64,000 nt of DNA from Micromonospora okii (GTDB lineage Bacteria; Actinomycetota; Actinomycetes; Mycobacteriales; Micromonosporaceae), in the NCBI RefSeq assembly GCF_020884795.1, contig NZ_BBZF01000014.1:1-64000 (forward strand). The letters run 5' to 3'. The position numbers and the translations under genes were made by a program. Of the stretch, positions 7,000-16,492 are shown piece after piece. A model generated the notes under the pieces. The model did not search any database, had not been told where the DNA came from, and was given only the letters and a program-made list of their open reading frames with translations. Numbering within the stretch: the first letter of the stretch is position 1; each line of letters begins with the position of its first letter.

Positions 7000-8163
7000 A
7001 TGGACCGTCGTACCCTGCTGCGCGCCACCGCCGCCGGTGGGGCCGCCTTCGCCGGCAGCCTCTGGGCCGGTGCCGCGCTCGCCGCCCCGGCCCAGCCCGG
7101 TCCGGGCCCGTACGGGGAGCTGCTCGCCGCCGACGGCAACGGCCTCCAACTGCCGTCCGGCTTCACGAGCAGGGTCGTCGGCCGCTCTGGGCAGCGGGTG
7201 GCCGGCACGTCGTACCCGTGGCACTGGGCGCCGGACGGCGGGGCCTGCTTTCCGACCGGCGACGGCTGGATCTACGTCTCCAACTCCGAGGTGCCAGTGG
7301 TCGGCGGGGCCTCGGCGGTGCGCTTCCGGGCGGACGGCTCGGTCGCGGACGCGTACCGGATCCTCGGTGGGACCAACGTCAACTGCGCCGGCGGGCCCAC
7401 CCCCTGGGGCACCTGGCTCTCCTGTGAGGAGGTGCCGCTGGGCCGGGTGTACGAGACCTGGCCGGACGGCAGCCGGGCGGCCGAGGAACGGACCCGGATG
7501 GGCCGGTTCACCCACGAGGCCGCCGCCTGCGACCCGCAGCGGCGGGTGGTCTACCTGACCGAGGACGAGGGCGACGGCTGCTTCTACCGCTTCGTCCCGG
7601 ACACCTGGGGCGACCTGCGCACCGGGAAGGTGCAGGTGCTCTGCGCCCCGACCGACCAGGTGACCGGGCCGGTGACCTGGCAGGACCTGCCGGACCGGGA
7701 CGGCTTCCCGGTTCCCACCCGGCACCAGGTCGGCGCGGCGAAGCACTTCGACGGCGGCGAGGGCTGCTGGTACGACCGGGGCACCTGCTGGTTCACCACC
7801 AAGGGCGACAACCGGGTCTGGGCGTACGACGCGGTCGGCCAGCGCCTCGACCTCGCGTACGACGACTCCCTGGTGCCGGCGGGGGCCGCGCCGCTGACCG
7901 GCGTGGACAACATCACCGGAACGCGCGGCGGGGACCTGTACGTGGCCGAGGACGGCGGCAACATGGAGATCAACGTGATCACCCGGGCGGGCGTGGTCAC
8001 CCCGTTCCTGCGCCTGCTCGGCCACGCCGGTTCGGAGATCACCGGCCCGGCCTTCTCGCCGGACGGGTCACGCCTCTACTTCTCCTCCCAGCGCGGCACC
8101 TCGGGCAGCGCCACGGGCAGCGGCGGGATCACCTACGAGGTCACCGGCCCGTTCCGCCCCTGA
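7000..8163 (+). CDS. PhoX-like DUF839 secreted protein
   Basis: Exported protein of 387 aa. Residues 1-31 form a twin-arginine signal (DRRTLLRATAAGGAAFAGSL with AALA before the mature APAQ). The remainder matches the PhoX/DUF839 beta-propeller family: HWAPDGGACFP, GGTNVNCAGG, CEEVPLGRVYET, GRFTHEAAACDP and EDGGNMEINVI. PhoX enzymes are calcium/iron-dependent alkaline phosphatases, and many actinobacterial DUF839 members are uncharacterised. A GGGAGG site precedes the ATG. Tat export agrees with cofactor insertion in the cytoplasm. Confidence 0.85.
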   Translation: MDRRTLLRATAAGGAAFAGSLWAGAALAAPAQPGPGPYGELLAADGNGLQLPSGFTSRVVGRSGQRVAGTSYPWHWAPDGGACFPTGDGWIYVSNSEVPVVGGASAVRFRADGSVADAYRILGGTNVNCAGGPTPWGTWLSCEEVPLGRVYETWPDGSRAAEERTRMGRFTHEAAACDPQRRVVYLTEDEGDGCFYRFVPDTWGDLRTGKVQVLCAPTDQVTGPVTWQDLPDRDGFPVPTRHQVGAAKHFDGGEGCWYDRGTCWFTTKGDNRVWAYDAVGQRLDLAYDDSLVPAGAAPLTGVDNITGTRGGDLYVAEDGGNMEINVITRAGVVTPFLRLLGHAGSEITGPAFSPDGSRLYFSSQRGTSGSATGSGGITYEVTGPFRP

Positions 8164-8197
8164 ACCTTCGCCAGGCGGATCGACGCCCGTTGCTGGC

Positions 8198-8203
8198 TAG
8201 GAT
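8198..8203 (+). promoter_or_regulatory. leaderless-type -10 hexamer TAGGAT
   Basis: TAGGAT ends seven bases before the ATG of the FAD oxidoreductase gene, and no ribosome site is present. That spacing is what leaderless actinobacterial transcripts show. The -35 is not evident. Confidence 0.5.
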
Positions 8204-8210
8204 CGCGGTC

Positions 8211-9806
8211 ATGAATGCCGAGCTGCCGTCCCGGGCCGACGTGGTGATCGTCGGGGCCGGGCACAACGGTCTGGTGTCCGCGATCCTGCTCGCCCGCGCC
8301 GGGCTCGACGTGCTGGTGCTGGAGGCCGCCGACGTGATCGGCGGCGCGACCCGCACCGAGAACCCGTTCCCGAGGGTCCCCGGGCTGCGCCACTCCACCG
8401 GGTCGTACCTGCTCGGGCTCATGCCGCCCGAACTGCTCGCCACGCTGGACGTGCGCATCCCGGTGCTGCGCCGCGACCCGCACTACTTCCTACCCACCCC
8501 GGGCGGCCCCGGGTCGCCGTACCTGCTGATGGGGAGCGACCACGCGGCGACCCGGCGGCAGCTCGCGGAGATGTTCTCCCCCGCCGACGTGGCCGCCGAC
8601 GACGCCATGCAGGCCGAGCTGGCGGCCCTGCGCGCGGACCTGGCCCCGGCCTGGCTGGCCGAGCCGCTGCCGGTGGAGGAGACCGCGCAGCGGTACGTGC
8701 GGCCGGCGCTGCGGGAGGTCTTCGTCGACCTGGTGCGCGGCTCGGTCGCCGACCACCTGGCCCGCTTCGACTTCCGCTCCGAGCTGCTGGTCAGCATGTA
8801 CGCGGTCACCGACGGGCTCTCCGGGCTCAACGCCGGCCCGGACGACCCGGGGACCGGGCACAACTTCCTCGTGCACAACATGTGCCGGCTGCCCGGCGCG
8901 GACGGCACCTGGATGATCGCCGAGGGCGGGATGGGCACCGTCTCCCGCACCTTCGCCGACGCCGCCCGCGCCGCCGGGGCCACCATCCTGACCGGCGCCC
9001 CGGTCGCCGCGATCACGCTCGACGGCGGGGCGGCCGGCGGGGTGGCCCTGGCCGACGGGCGGGAGGTCGCCGCGCGGGTGGTGCTCGGGGCCTGCGACCC
9101 GTACCGGCTGATGGAGCTGCTGCCCGACGGCGCGCTCCCCGCGCCGCTGGCGCGACGGATGGCGGACGTACGCCGCCCCGGCACCACGCTCAAGGTCAAC
9201 CTGGCGCTGACCGGGCTGCCCCGGTTCTCCTGCCTGCCCCCCGGCGCGCCCAGCCCGTTCGGCTCCACGATCCACCTGCTGCCCGGCTCGTCGTCCCTGG
9301 TCGGCGGCGGGGGCGGCGAGTCGCCGATGGCGGCGCTGCGCGGCATGTGGGCGGACGTCCAGGTCGGGCGGCTGCCCGAGGAGCCGACCATCGAGTGGTA
9401 CCTGCACACCACCGTCGACCCGTCGCTCTCCGACGCCGCCGGCCACCACTCGTCGGCGCTGTTCGTGCAGTCGGTGCCCTACTCCCCGGCGGGCACCACG
9501 TGGGACGCGGCGCTGCCCGGTTACGTGGCGCGGCTGGTCGAGATCTGCGAGCGGTACGCCCCGGGCACCGGCGACCTGATCGCCGACGCCGTGCCGCTGC
9601 CCCCGCCCGGCATCCAGGCGCACTTCGGCATCACCGGCGGGCACATCCACCACGTCGACAACACGGTCTCGTTCACCGACCGGATGCCGTACGCGACCGG
9701 GATCGACGGGGTGTACGCGGGCAGCGCGGGGTGCCACCCGGCGGGCAGCGTCATCGGCGCGGCGGGGCACAACGCGGCCCGCCGCATCCTCGCCGATCTG
9801 GGGTAA
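8211..9806 (+). CDS. phytoene-desaturase-like FAD oxidoreductase
   Basis: Predicted FAD-dependent amine-oxidase-fold enzyme of 531 aa, of the CrtI/PYROXD2-like group. The dinucleotide-binding motif VVIVGAGHNGLVSAILLARA lies about residues 10-29, followed by an acidic strand end (VLVLEAADVIGGATRTE). The C-terminal FAD-contact region reads GIDGVYAGSAGCHPAGSV, with GAAGHNAARRIL after it. No crt genes are nearby, so carotenoid synthesis is not implied and the substrate is unknown. A dispersed repeat begins right at its stop codon. Confidence 0.85.
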   Translation: MNAELPSRADVVIVGAGHNGLVSAILLARAGLDVLVLEAADVIGGATRTENPFPRVPGLRHSTGSYLLGLMPPELLATLDVRIPVLRRDPHYFLPTPGGPGSPYLLMGSDHAATRRQLAEMFSPADVAADDAMQAELAALRADLAPAWLAEPLPVEETAQRYVRPALREVFVDLVRGSVADHLARFDFRSELLVSMYAVTDGLSGLNAGPDDPGTGHNFLVHNMCRLPGADGTWMIAEGGMGTVSRTFADAARAAGATILTGAPVAAITLDGGAAGGVALADGREVAARVVLGACDPYRLMELLPDGALPAPLARRMADVRRPGTTLKVNLALTGLPRFSCLPPGAPSPFGSTIHLLPGSSSLVGGGGGESPMAALRGMWADVQVGRLPEEPTIEWYLHTTVDPSLSDAAGHHSSALFVQSVPYSPAGTTWDAALPGYVARLVEICERYAPGTGDLIADAVPLPPPGIQAHFGITGGHIHHVDNTVSFTDRMPYATGIDGVYAGSAGCHPAGSVIGAAGHNAARRILADLG

Positions 9807-9855
9807 GGAAGGGCACCTTCTTAACTCATACGGTAGAGAAGGGCACCCTTCTCAC
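9805..9855. repeat. dispersed 55-bp intergenic repeat, copy 1
   Basis: Copy of a family seen four times in this window: two GGAAGGG(C/G)-type blocks facing each other around a short spacer. The element starts on the TAA of the FAD oxidoreductase gene. The left block is AAGGAAGGGCACCTTC and the right block AGAAGGGCACCCTTCTC. Its transcript can fold into a stem. The other copies lie near 37271, 43074 and 52008. Confidence 0.75.
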
Positions 9856-9924
9856 GCCGTCGCCCCGCGCCGCGCTCCGTTGGGGCAGCGCAGGTGCGGG
9901 GCGGCGGGTGGGCGGCGGGTGGGG

Positions 9925-11487
9925 TTACGGGGTGGGGGTGTCGGCGGTGGCGCGCTGGGCGCGCACCTTGTGGCCGACGCTGGTCAGGCAGCGACCGCTG
10001 GGCAGGTCGAACCGCCAGCCGTGGAGCTGGCAGGTGAGCTGGTCGCCCTCCACGATGCCGAACCGGCTCAGGTCTGCCTTCAGGTGCGGGCAGCGCCGCT
10101 GCACCACCCAGTCGCCCAGCGTGATGTCCTCCGCGTCGACGGCCCGCTCGTGCTCGTCGTACCAGCCCTCGGCGTACTGGAGGCGCTCGGTCGACAGGCA
10201 CTTGAAGAAGGCGTACACGAACTCGTTGTACTGCCCGATCCGGGCCGCCGAGAAGCGGCAGGAGAGGAAGAGCGAGTTGACCCAGTCGACCTCGCCGATG
10301 TGCAGCAGGTGCTCGACCAGCGCCCGCTCCGTACGGAAGCGGTAGCGGACCTTCTCGTCCGCGTACGGGCGCACCTCCTTGCCCGGGAAGTCCACCACGA
10401 TCGACTCGACGCTCTCCCCGTCGTAGCCGACGAGGTCGAAGCGGACCGGGCCGCCGACGCCCTTCGCCAGGTAGATCGACTCCTCCAGCAGCGGCTCGAT
10501 CCGGCGCTTCATCTCGGCCAGGACGTCGACCTCGGGGTGCCGCCAGGACGCCTTCTCCGCCTCGATGACGCCGCGCTTGCGCTCCCGCATCTCCTCCAGG
10601 TGGGCGACCTTGTTCGCGAAGAACTCCTCGACCGGCTGCGGGTGCGTGGTGGTCGCCCCGGAGGTGGTCACCTCGGCGACGCTGCCGGGCAGCAGGACGA
10701 TGCCGTTGGCGCCGCCGACCTTCGCGTACTCCGAAAGGAAGACCGACTGGTCGGGGAAGATGTTGCCCTCGTCGCCGTGGATGTCGTTGAACTGCCACAG
10801 CGCGTCGTCGAGGAAGCAGGGCGGGCCGGCGATCGGGAAGACGTGGTCGGCCTTCAGGTCGTCGATGTAGCGCCAGGTGCGGTCGAACTGCCGCTCCCGC
10901 TTCTGCTTGCCGAACGCCGTCTTCGCGGACTGCGGCAGCTCGTAGACCATCGGGTACCAGATCGCGCCGGAGAACTGGAGCATGTGCGCGTGCACGTGAC
11001 CCAGCTCGGCGAAGACAGTCAGGTCGGTGGGGCGGGCGTCGTTCTGGTTGAGCAGCCGCACCCCGTCGTGCTCCACCCAGAGCGACGAGTCCCCGATCGG
11101 GCCGTCGGTCGGGCTGGTCAGCGCCTGAATCATGATCTTCAGGCCGCCGGGCAGCTCCACGACCTGCTCGTTCGGCGCGCGGAGGAACTTCGTGAAGCCC
11201 AGCGCGCGGAACTCGTCCTCCATCTCCGAGGTCGGGAACTCGGGGAGCAGGACGGTGGCGTCCTTGGACACGAAGTCGCGCAGGTGCTTCGCGTCGAAGT
11301 GGTCCCGGTGCAGGTGCGACACGTACAGGTAGTCGACCTGGCCGAGGGTCTCCCAGTCGAGCTGGGAGTTGTCGGGGAAGGGGAACCAGGAGGCGAAGTA
11401 GGCAGGATTGACCCACGGGTCGCACAGGATGCTGCCCGCGGCCGTGTCGATCCGCATGCTGGCATGGCCCGTACCGGTCACTCGCAC
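9925..11487 (-). CDS. metallo-beta-lactamase fold protein fused to a Rieske domain
   Basis: Cytoplasmic protein of 520 aa with two redox/metal modules. Residues about 1-300 are a metallo-beta-lactamase fold (GTGHASM start, metal motif HLHRDH at 58-63). The C-terminus is a Rieske [2Fe-2S] domain with C-P-H at 466-468 and C-Q-L-H at 486-489. The same pairing of MBL-like and Rieske domains occurs in CMP-N-acetylneuraminate hydroxylase-related proteins. Substrate unknown, and an electron donor gene is not adjacent. The GTG at 11487 was chosen for its GAGGGGGA site. A TTG at 11502 and a GTG at 11481 are alternatives. Confidence 0.85.
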   Translation of the reverse strand: MRVTGTGHASMRIDTAAGSILCDPWVNPAYFASWFPFPDNSQLDWETLGQVDYLYVSHLHRDHFDAKHLRDFVSKDATVLLPEFPTSEMEDEFRALGFTKFLRAPNEQVVELPGGLKIMIQALTSPTDGPIGDSSLWVEHDGVRLLNQNDARPTDLTVFAELGHVHAHMLQFSGAIWYPMVYELPQSAKTAFGKQKRERQFDRTWRYIDDLKADHVFPIAGPPCFLDDALWQFNDIHGDEGNIFPDQSVFLSEYAKVGGANGIVLLPGSVAEVTTSGATTTHPQPVEEFFANKVAHLEEMRERKRGVIEAEKASWRHPEVDVLAEMKRRIEPLLEESIYLAKGVGGPVRFDLVGYDGESVESIVVDFPGKEVRPYADEKVRYRFRTERALVEHLLHIGEVDWVNSLFLSCRFSAARIGQYNEFVYAFFKCLSTERLQYAEGWYDEHERAVDAEDITLGDWVVQRRCPHLKADLSRFGIVEGDQLTCQLHGWRFDLPSGRCLTSVGHKVRAQRATADTPTP

Positions 11488-11709
11488 CGCAGTCCCCCTC
11501 AAAAGACAATCAAGGTGTACGTCAAGACGCTACCGGAGGCAGTGTGGTCGCCGACCCGCGACGCCGGTAGTGCCCTCCGACCCGGGTCCTCCGGCCCGGA
11601 CACCGCGCGGTGTGCTCATCCGGGTGCTGCGGGAAACCCCCACCGCACGAGGTCAGGCGCGGGGCGTGCCAGACTAACCGGAGATCCGATCGCGAGGGAA
11701 GGACCGACA

Positions 11710-11931
11710 GTGGCTGGAAGCGAGCCGGTGACGTCGCCAGATCAGCACAAGCCCGGGCACCGGAAGGCGGGGCGGATCGGCGCGGTGCTGACCGCGCTGG
11801 CGCTGCTGGCCATGCTCTGCGGCAACCACGAGGGCAGGGTCGAGGACATCTGGCTGGTCGGGCTGGCCGCGCTGCTGCTCGCCATCGTCATCGGCGACGC
11901 GGTACTGCGCCGCAACGGCCTGCGCTCCTGA
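11710..11931 (+). CDS. DUF2631 small membrane protein
   Basis: Protein of 73 aa: a polar start (PVTSPDQHKPGHRKAGRI) followed by two hydrophobic helices (AVLTALALLAMLCGN and IWLVGLAALLLAIVIGDAVL) and a basic end. This fits the actinobacterial DUF2631 family of unknown function. GTG start with a GGAAGGA site. A strong terminator follows 35 bases after the stop, so it is a single-gene unit. The 222 bases before it contain the divergent promoter region shared with the MBL-Rieske gene, where I see no convincing -35/-10 pair. Confidence 0.75.
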   Translation: MAGSEPVTSPDQHKPGHRKAGRIGAVLTALALLAMLCGNHEGRVEDIWLVGLAALLLAIVIGDAVLRRNGLRS

Positions 11932-11965
11932 CCCGGCCGACGCCGGAGCATCCGGCGCGACGCGT

Positions 11966-11997
11966 GAAGGGCCCGCCCCGCTCGGGGTGGGCCCTTC
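11966..11997 (+). terminator. strong GC-rich hairpin after the DUF2631 gene
   Basis: Left arm GAAGGGCCCGCCCC and right arm GGGGTGGGCCCTTC pair across a four-base loop, with one mismatch. Followed by GTCGTC rather than a T tract, as is common for actinobacterial terminators. Confidence 0.75.
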
Positions 11998-12159
11998 GTC
12001 GTCCGTGCGCCGCGTCGGTGGCGACCAGGGCGCCGACCGGCGGGCGGGCCGACCCGCCGGTCACGCGGAGCGGCGCGGGCCGAGCGGCGTGACCGGGTGG
12101 GACGGGTCGGGTGGGGCTGGCCCGAGCGGGTGGGGCCGGGCCGGGTGGGCGGGGCGGGG

Positions 12160-13665
12160 TCAGCGGCCGAAGAGGATGTCCTGCACGTCCTTGAGCGCGG
12201 CGTCGACCTCGGCCTCGAAGTAGCCGCCCGGCACCAGGCCGAAGCGCAGGGTGTCGAGGTCCTTCGGGTTGACCGGCATCGGCCCGCGCCCGGCCATGCT
12301 GCCGAGGATGCCGTCGAAGAGCCGGTCGACCTGGTCCGGGTCGTAGCCGCTGCCGAACCGGCGCACCTGGAAGCTACGACGGATCTGGTCCACCCGGTGC
12401 AGGTCGCTGCCGGGCGGCCCGGCCATCGGGGGTCCGCCGGCGGGAGGGCCGCCGACCGGGGGACCACCCACGGGAGGACCGCTCACAGGAGGGCCGCCGA
12501 CCGGAGGACCACCGACCGGGAGGCCACCCACGGGAGGACCGCCCACAGGAGGGCCGCCCACAGGAGGGCCGCCCATCGGCTGTGGGGGCAGCGGCGGCGG
12601 GCCGGAGGGGCCCCGGCCGCGCAGCTCGCGCAGGTCGCGCTCGGACATGCGGATCTCGGCGGTCATGTCGGCCCGGCCGTGCCGGCCGGCCTCGAAGGCG
12701 TCGAACCGGTCGTCCGGGTGCGGGCCGCCCGGGCCGGCGGGGAGGCCCCGAGGCGTGGGGCCGGCGGGAAGACCCCGGGGCGGCGGGCCGCCGTGCCTAC
12801 CCGGGCCGGGGCCCGTCGGGCCGCCGGGCCCCATCGGGCCGGGACCGGCCGGGCCACGGGGGGCGTCGTACCCGCCGCCGCGCGGACCGTCGTACCCGCC
12901 GGTCGGGTCGTCGTAGCGGCCGGACGGGTCGTCGTAGCGGCCGTAGCGGTCGGCGGGCGCGCCGGCCTGCGCCGGCATCGGCCGGGGCGGCATGGGGCCG
13001 GGGCCGCGATCGTCGCGCATCGGGCCCGGGCCGCGATCATCGCGCATGGGCATCGGGCCGGGGCCACGGTCGTCCCGCATGGGGCCGGGGCCGCGATCGT
13101 CCCGCATGGGGCCGGGGCCGCGATCATCGCGCATCGGACCGGGACCGAGGCCACGGTCGTCCCGCCCGGGCATCGGGCCGAGGCCACGATCGTCGCGCAT
13201 CGGGCCCGGACCGCGGTCGTCGCGCATGGGCATCGGGCCGGGGCCGCGATCGTCGCGGATGGGGCCGGGGCCGCGATCGTCGCGGATGGGGCCGGGGCCG
13301 CGATCGTCGCGCACGGGCACCGGGGCGAGGCCGCGGTCGTCGCGGGCGCGGGGGCCGTGCCGCTCCGGGGGGCCGAGCCGGTCGGGCGTCCGGGGGTCCT
13401 CCCCGCGACCGGGTACGCCGCTGCGCTCCTCCAGCTCGGCCAACTGCCGCTCGACCCGGTCGAGGTGCAGGTCGACCTGCCACTCGTCGTAGCCGTTGAA
13501 GCGGACCCGGAAGACGACGTCGTGGACCTCCTGGGAGGCCACGGGCGCGCCGACCGGCCGGCCGTCGAGCGTCGCCTCGACCCGGTCCAGGAAGGCGTCC
13601 ACCTCGTCGACCTTGTAGCCCCGGCGGAGTGCCTTGCGCCGGAAACGCTGACCCTGACTCGCCAC
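12160..13665 (-). CDS. DivIVA-like protein with long repetitive linker
   Basis: Protein of 501 aa. The N-terminus (FRRKALRRGYKVDEVDAFLD) and C-terminus (FQVRRFGSGYDPDQVDRLFD) each carry a DivIVA-type domain motif, so two such modules flank about 330 residues of Gly/Pro/Asp/Arg repeats. The linker holds many copies of RDDRGPGPM-like units and a run of GGPPV units. Cell-pole or septum scaffolding is the family role (inference). The long linker should be disordered and could phase-separate. GTG start with AGGAGA four bases upstream. It follows rlmN on the same strand after 31 bases. Confidence 0.8.
   Translation of the reverse strand: MASQGQRFRRKALRRGYKVDEVDAFLDRVEATLDGRPVGAPVASQEVHDVVFRVRFNGYDEWQVDLHLDRVERQLAELEERSGVPGRGEDPRTPDRLGPPERHGPRARDDRGLAPVPVRDDRGPGPIRDDRGPGPIRDDRGPGPMPMRDDRGPGPMRDDRGLGPMPGRDDRGLGPGPMRDDRGPGPMRDDRGPGPMRDDRGPGPMPMRDDRGPGPMRDDRGPGPMPPRPMPAQAGAPADRYGRYDDPSGRYDDPTGGYDGPRGGGYDAPRGPAGPGPMGPGGPTGPGPGRHGGPPPRGLPAGPTPRGLPAGPGGPHPDDRFDAFEAGRHGRADMTAEIRMSERDLRELRGRGPSGPPPLPPQPMGGPPVGGPPVGGPPVGGLPVGGPPVGGPPVSGPPVGGPPVGGPPAGGPPMAGPPGSDLHRVDQIRRSFQVRRFGSGYDPDQVDRLFDGILGSMAGRGPMPVNPKDLDTLRFGLVPGGYFEAEVDAALKDVQDILFGR
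12426..12580 (-). repeat. coding tandem repeat, GGPPV units
   Basis: About a dozen near-identical 12-15 bp units encode GGPPV/GGPPM/SGPPV steps near the end of the DivIVA-like linker. The array is coding and in frame. The units differ at third positions, so it has had time to diverge. Confidence 0.8.
12985..13330 (-). repeat. coding tandem repeat, RDDRGPGPM units
   Basis: Roughly eleven imperfect units of 24-36 bp encode RDDRGPGPM or RDDRGLGPM variants within the DivIVA-like protein. Alternating acidic/basic and Gly/Pro residues indicate a low-complexity, probably disordered linker. Confidence 0.8.
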
Positions 13666-13696
13666 TATGTCTCCTGGTCCTGTTCGCTACGCCCGG

Positions 13697-14848
13697 TCAC
13701 GCCGTCGCCCCGGGCGGCGCGTCGCGGTCGGTGTCCTCGGCGGCGGCGAGCTGCCCGCACGCGCCGTCGATCTCGCGCCCACGGGTGTCCCGCACGGTGG
13801 TGGACACCCCGGCGGCGCGCAGGCGGCGGACGAACTCCCGCTCGACCGGCTTGGGGCTGGCGTCCCACCGGCTGCCCGGGGTGGGGTTGAGGGGGATGAG
13901 GTTGACATGGGCCAACTTGCCGGCGAGCAGCCGGCCGAGGAGATCGGCCCGCCACGGCTGGTCGTTCACGTCCCTGATCATGGCGTACTCGATCGACACC
14001 CGGCGCCCCGTGCGGGCCGCGTAGTCCCACGCCGCGTCCAGCACCTCGGACACCTTCCAGCGCTGGTTGACCGGCACGAGCTCGTCACGCAGCTCATCGT
14101 CGGGCGCGTGCAGGGACAGCGCAAGGGTCACCGACAGGTCCTCGCCCGCCAGCTTGCGGATGGCGGGCACCAGGCCGACGGTCGAGACGGTGATGTGCCG
14201 CTGCGACAGGCCCAGCCCCTCGGGGGCCGGGGCGACCAGCCGGCGGATCGCCGCCACCACCCGCGCGTAGTTGGCCAGCGGCTCCCCCATGCCCATGAAC
14301 ACGACGTGGGACAGCCGCGACGGCGAACCGGCGACCGCGCCCGAGGCGGCCACGCCGGCCAGGTAGACCGCCTGGTCGACGATCTCGGCGGTGGACAGGT
14401 TGCGGGTGAGCCCGGCCTGGCCGGTGGCGCAGAACGGGCAGGCCATGCCGCAGCCGGCCTGGCTGGAGATGCAGACGGTGACGCGGTCGGCGTACCCCAT
14501 CAGCACGCTCTCCACCAGCGAGCCGTCGTGCAGCCGCCAGAGCGCCTTGCGGGTGGCCCCGTCGTCGCAGGCCAGCTCGCGGACCGGGGTGAGCAGGGTG
14601 GGCAGCAGCTCCCCGGCCAGCTTCTCCCGCACGGCGGCGGGGAGGTCGGTCATCGCGGCGGGGTCGCGGACCAGCCGGCCGAAGTAGTGGGTGGACATCT
14701 GCTTCGCGCGGAACGCCGGCTCGCCCAGCTCGGTGACCGCAGCCTGGCGGCCGGGCAGGTCGAGGTCGGCGAGGTGGCGGGGCGGCATGGCCGCCCGGCG
14801 TGCGGCGGGGGCGCCCGAGGCGGCGGGGATCAGCGGCAGGCTCGTCAT
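13697..14848 (-). CDS. rlmN: 23S rRNA/tRNA m2A methyltransferase RlmN
   Basis: Radical-SAM dual-specificity methyltransferase that makes 2-methyladenosine in 23S rRNA and tRNA. Protein of 383 aa. The iron-sulfur cluster motif C-x3-C-x2-C is at residues 133, 137 and 140 ([12 protein letters not shown]). [13 protein letters not shown] and the [14 protein letters not shown] block are typical. A late ACGQLAAA segment carries the methyl-accepting Cys. The ATG at 14848 sits behind a weak GGAG. It lies between cdsA and the DivIVA-like gene, all on one strand. Confidence 0.95.
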   Translation of the reverse strand: MTSLPLIPAASGAPAARRAAMPPRHLADLDLPGRQAAVTELGEPAFRAKQMSTHYFGRLVRDPAAMTDLPAAVREKLAGELLPTLLTPVRELACDDGATRKALWRLHDGSLVESVLMGYADRVTVCISSQAGCGMACPFCATGQAGLTRNLSTAEIVDQAVYLAGVAASGAVAGSPSRLSHVVFMGMGEPLANYARVVAAIRRLVAPAPEGLGLSQRHITVSTVGLVPAIRKLAGEDLSVTLALSLHAPDDELRDELVPVNQRWKVSEVLDAAWDYAARTGRRVSIEYAMIRDVNDQPWRADLLGRLLAGKLAHVNLIPLNPTPGSRWDASPKPVEREFVRRLRAAGVSTTVRDTRGREIDGACGQLAAAEDTDRDAPPGATA

Positions 14849-14952
14849 GACACGTCCAGTCTCCCACGCCGTTCGACTGACACGCCTGGCCGGAGGTGCC
14901 GATTCGGACCCGGCCGGGCGGCCGGTGCGGGATGACCGGCAGGATTCATGCC

Positions 14953-16215
14953 TCAGCTCACCGCCGGGACGAACACGGCCAGCAGCAGGTACGCGGTGGG
15001 GACGGCGAAGAGGATCGAGTCGAGGCGGTCCATCAGCCCGCCGTGCCCGGGGAGCAGGTTGCTCATGTCCTTCACGCCGAGATCCCGCTTGATCATGGAT
15101 TCGGCCAGGTCGCCGAGGACCGCCGCGCCGGAGACGGCCACCCCGAACACCAGGCCCCACCAGGGGGCCACGTCGAACAGCAGCCAGATCAGCAGGGCGC
15201 TGCCGGCAGCCGCCGCGGTGACCGAGCCGGCGAAGCCCTCCCAGGACTTCTTCGGGCTGATCGAGGGGGCCATCGGGTGCTTGCCGAAGTTGGCCCCCGC
15301 GGCGTACCCGCCGGTGTCGGAGAGCACCACGGCGGCCAAGGTGAGCAGCACGCGCAGGTGCCCGTCGTCGGGTGCGGCGGCCAGCATCGCCGCGAAGCCG
15401 GCGAGGAACGGCACGTAGACGGCGATCAGGGTGGCCGCGGTCAGGTCGCGCCGGTAGTCGCCGGGGCCGTCGCCGAGCCGCCAGACCATCGTGCCGAGCA
15501 CGGTGACCAGCAGGCCCAGGCTGAGCGCGTCCGGGCCGGCGAACCAGGCCAGCCCGACGGTGATCACGCCCCCGGCGACCAGCGGCACCAGCGGCGGGTG
15601 GGCCCCGCTGCGGCGGACCGCCCGGGCCATCTCCCAGATGCCGACGGCCACGGCGGCGGCGATCACGAACAGGAAGGCCGGCCGGTAGAGGAAGAGCGGC
15701 ACCAGCACGGCCGCGCCGAGGGCGACGCCGACGCCGATCGCGGCGGGCAGGTTGCGGCCCGCGCGGCTGGGCGGGGTCTGCTGGGTGGGCGGGCGGGCCG
15801 AGCTGGCGCGCCGGCGGCCGGGCCCCCGTCGGCCCCGGGGCAGCTCCGGCTCCGCGTCGCCGCCGGCCTGCCCCTCCATCCGGTACGCCGCCGTGGGCGA
15901 CGCGGCCGCGGCCGGGGCGACCGTGTCGGGAGCGACCGTGGGCAACGCCGCCGTCTCCGGAGCGACCACGTCGGGAGCGACCGTGGGCAACGCCGTCGTC
16001 TCCGGGGCGACCGTGGGCAACGCCGCCGTGGGCGACTCGATGGTGTCCGGCGCCACCGGGTCGGGGTCGGGGAACGTCACCGTGTCGCCGGCTGCTCCGC
16101 CCCGGGCCCACTGGGGCGGTTCGAGGTCACGGTCGGGCCAGGGAAGCGCGGCCGGGGCGTCCGTCCGGTCCCAGCCCCGGGGCCCGGCGCTCCGCTGGGG
16201 GTCGAGGTGGGACAT
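14953..16215 (-). CDS. cdsA: phosphatidate cytidylyltransferase CdsA
   Basis: Membrane enzyme converting phosphatidate and CTP to CDP-diacylglycerol for phospholipid synthesis. 420 aa: about 150 residues of Pro/Ala/Thr repeats ([16 protein letters not shown]) and a basic patch, then about eight membrane helices. The family signature near the end reads [19 protein letters not shown] followed by [14 protein letters not shown]. The extra cytoplasmic N-terminus makes it longer than the usual 270-300 aa. Start taken at the ATG, with an adjacent in-frame GTG at 16218. Confidence 0.93.
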   Translation of the reverse strand: MSHLDPQRSAGPRGWDRTDAPAALPWPDRDLEPPQWARGGAAGDTVTFPDPDPVAPDTIESPTAALPTVAPETTALPTVAPDVVAPETAALPTVAPDTVAPAAAASPTAAYRMEGQAGGDAEPELPRGRRGPGRRRASSARPPTQQTPPSRAGRNLPAAIGVGVALGAAVLVPLFLYRPAFLFVIAAAVAVGIWEMARAVRRSGAHPPLVPLVAGGVITVGLAWFAGPDALSLGLLVTVLGTMVWRLGDGPGDYRRDLTAATLIAVYVPFLAGFAAMLAAAPDDGHLRVLLTLAAVVLSDTGGYAAGANFGKHPMAPSISPKKSWEGFAGSVTAAAAGSALLIWLLFDVAPWWGLVFGVAVSGAAVLGDLAESMIKRDLGVKDMSNLLPGHGGLMDRLDSILFAVPTAYLLLAVFVPAVS

Positions 16216-16492
16216 CACGCACCGAGTGGACGCGGTACGGGGTTCACCACATGACGTACGACCAAGACCATCCCCTACAGCGACTGTTCCGTCCGGTTGA
16301 CCGGCCCGACGGCCGGGTGATCCCGCCCGTTCACCGCGTGGTTGGCCGGAATCGTGCCGAGCCTACTGCACCGGCCGCCCCCGGCAGGGCGGACGCCCTC
16401 GCCCGACGACGAAGGCACCGGCGCCCCGCCGCCCGACGGCGGCGGCACACCGGTGCCACGGCAGGTCACGCGCCGGCCCGGGCCGGGGCGGA
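16216..16492. other. 277-bp gap between frr and cdsA
   Basis: No convincing gene in either direction. Short open frames here have no family features or ribosome sites. The DNA is GC-rich with several short GC palindromes, but no single strong terminator or promoter can be supported. Confidence 0.5.

Noticed and set aside
8490..9770. Open frames antisense to the FAD oxidoreductase
   Set aside because: Arg/Gly/Pro-rich translation typical of a shadow frame, no ribosome site or family motif.
12097..13890. Large plus-strand frame over the DivIVA-like gene
   Set aside because: Only the repeat region is mirrored, with no domain. The minus strand has DivIVA motifs at both ends and a good ribosome site.
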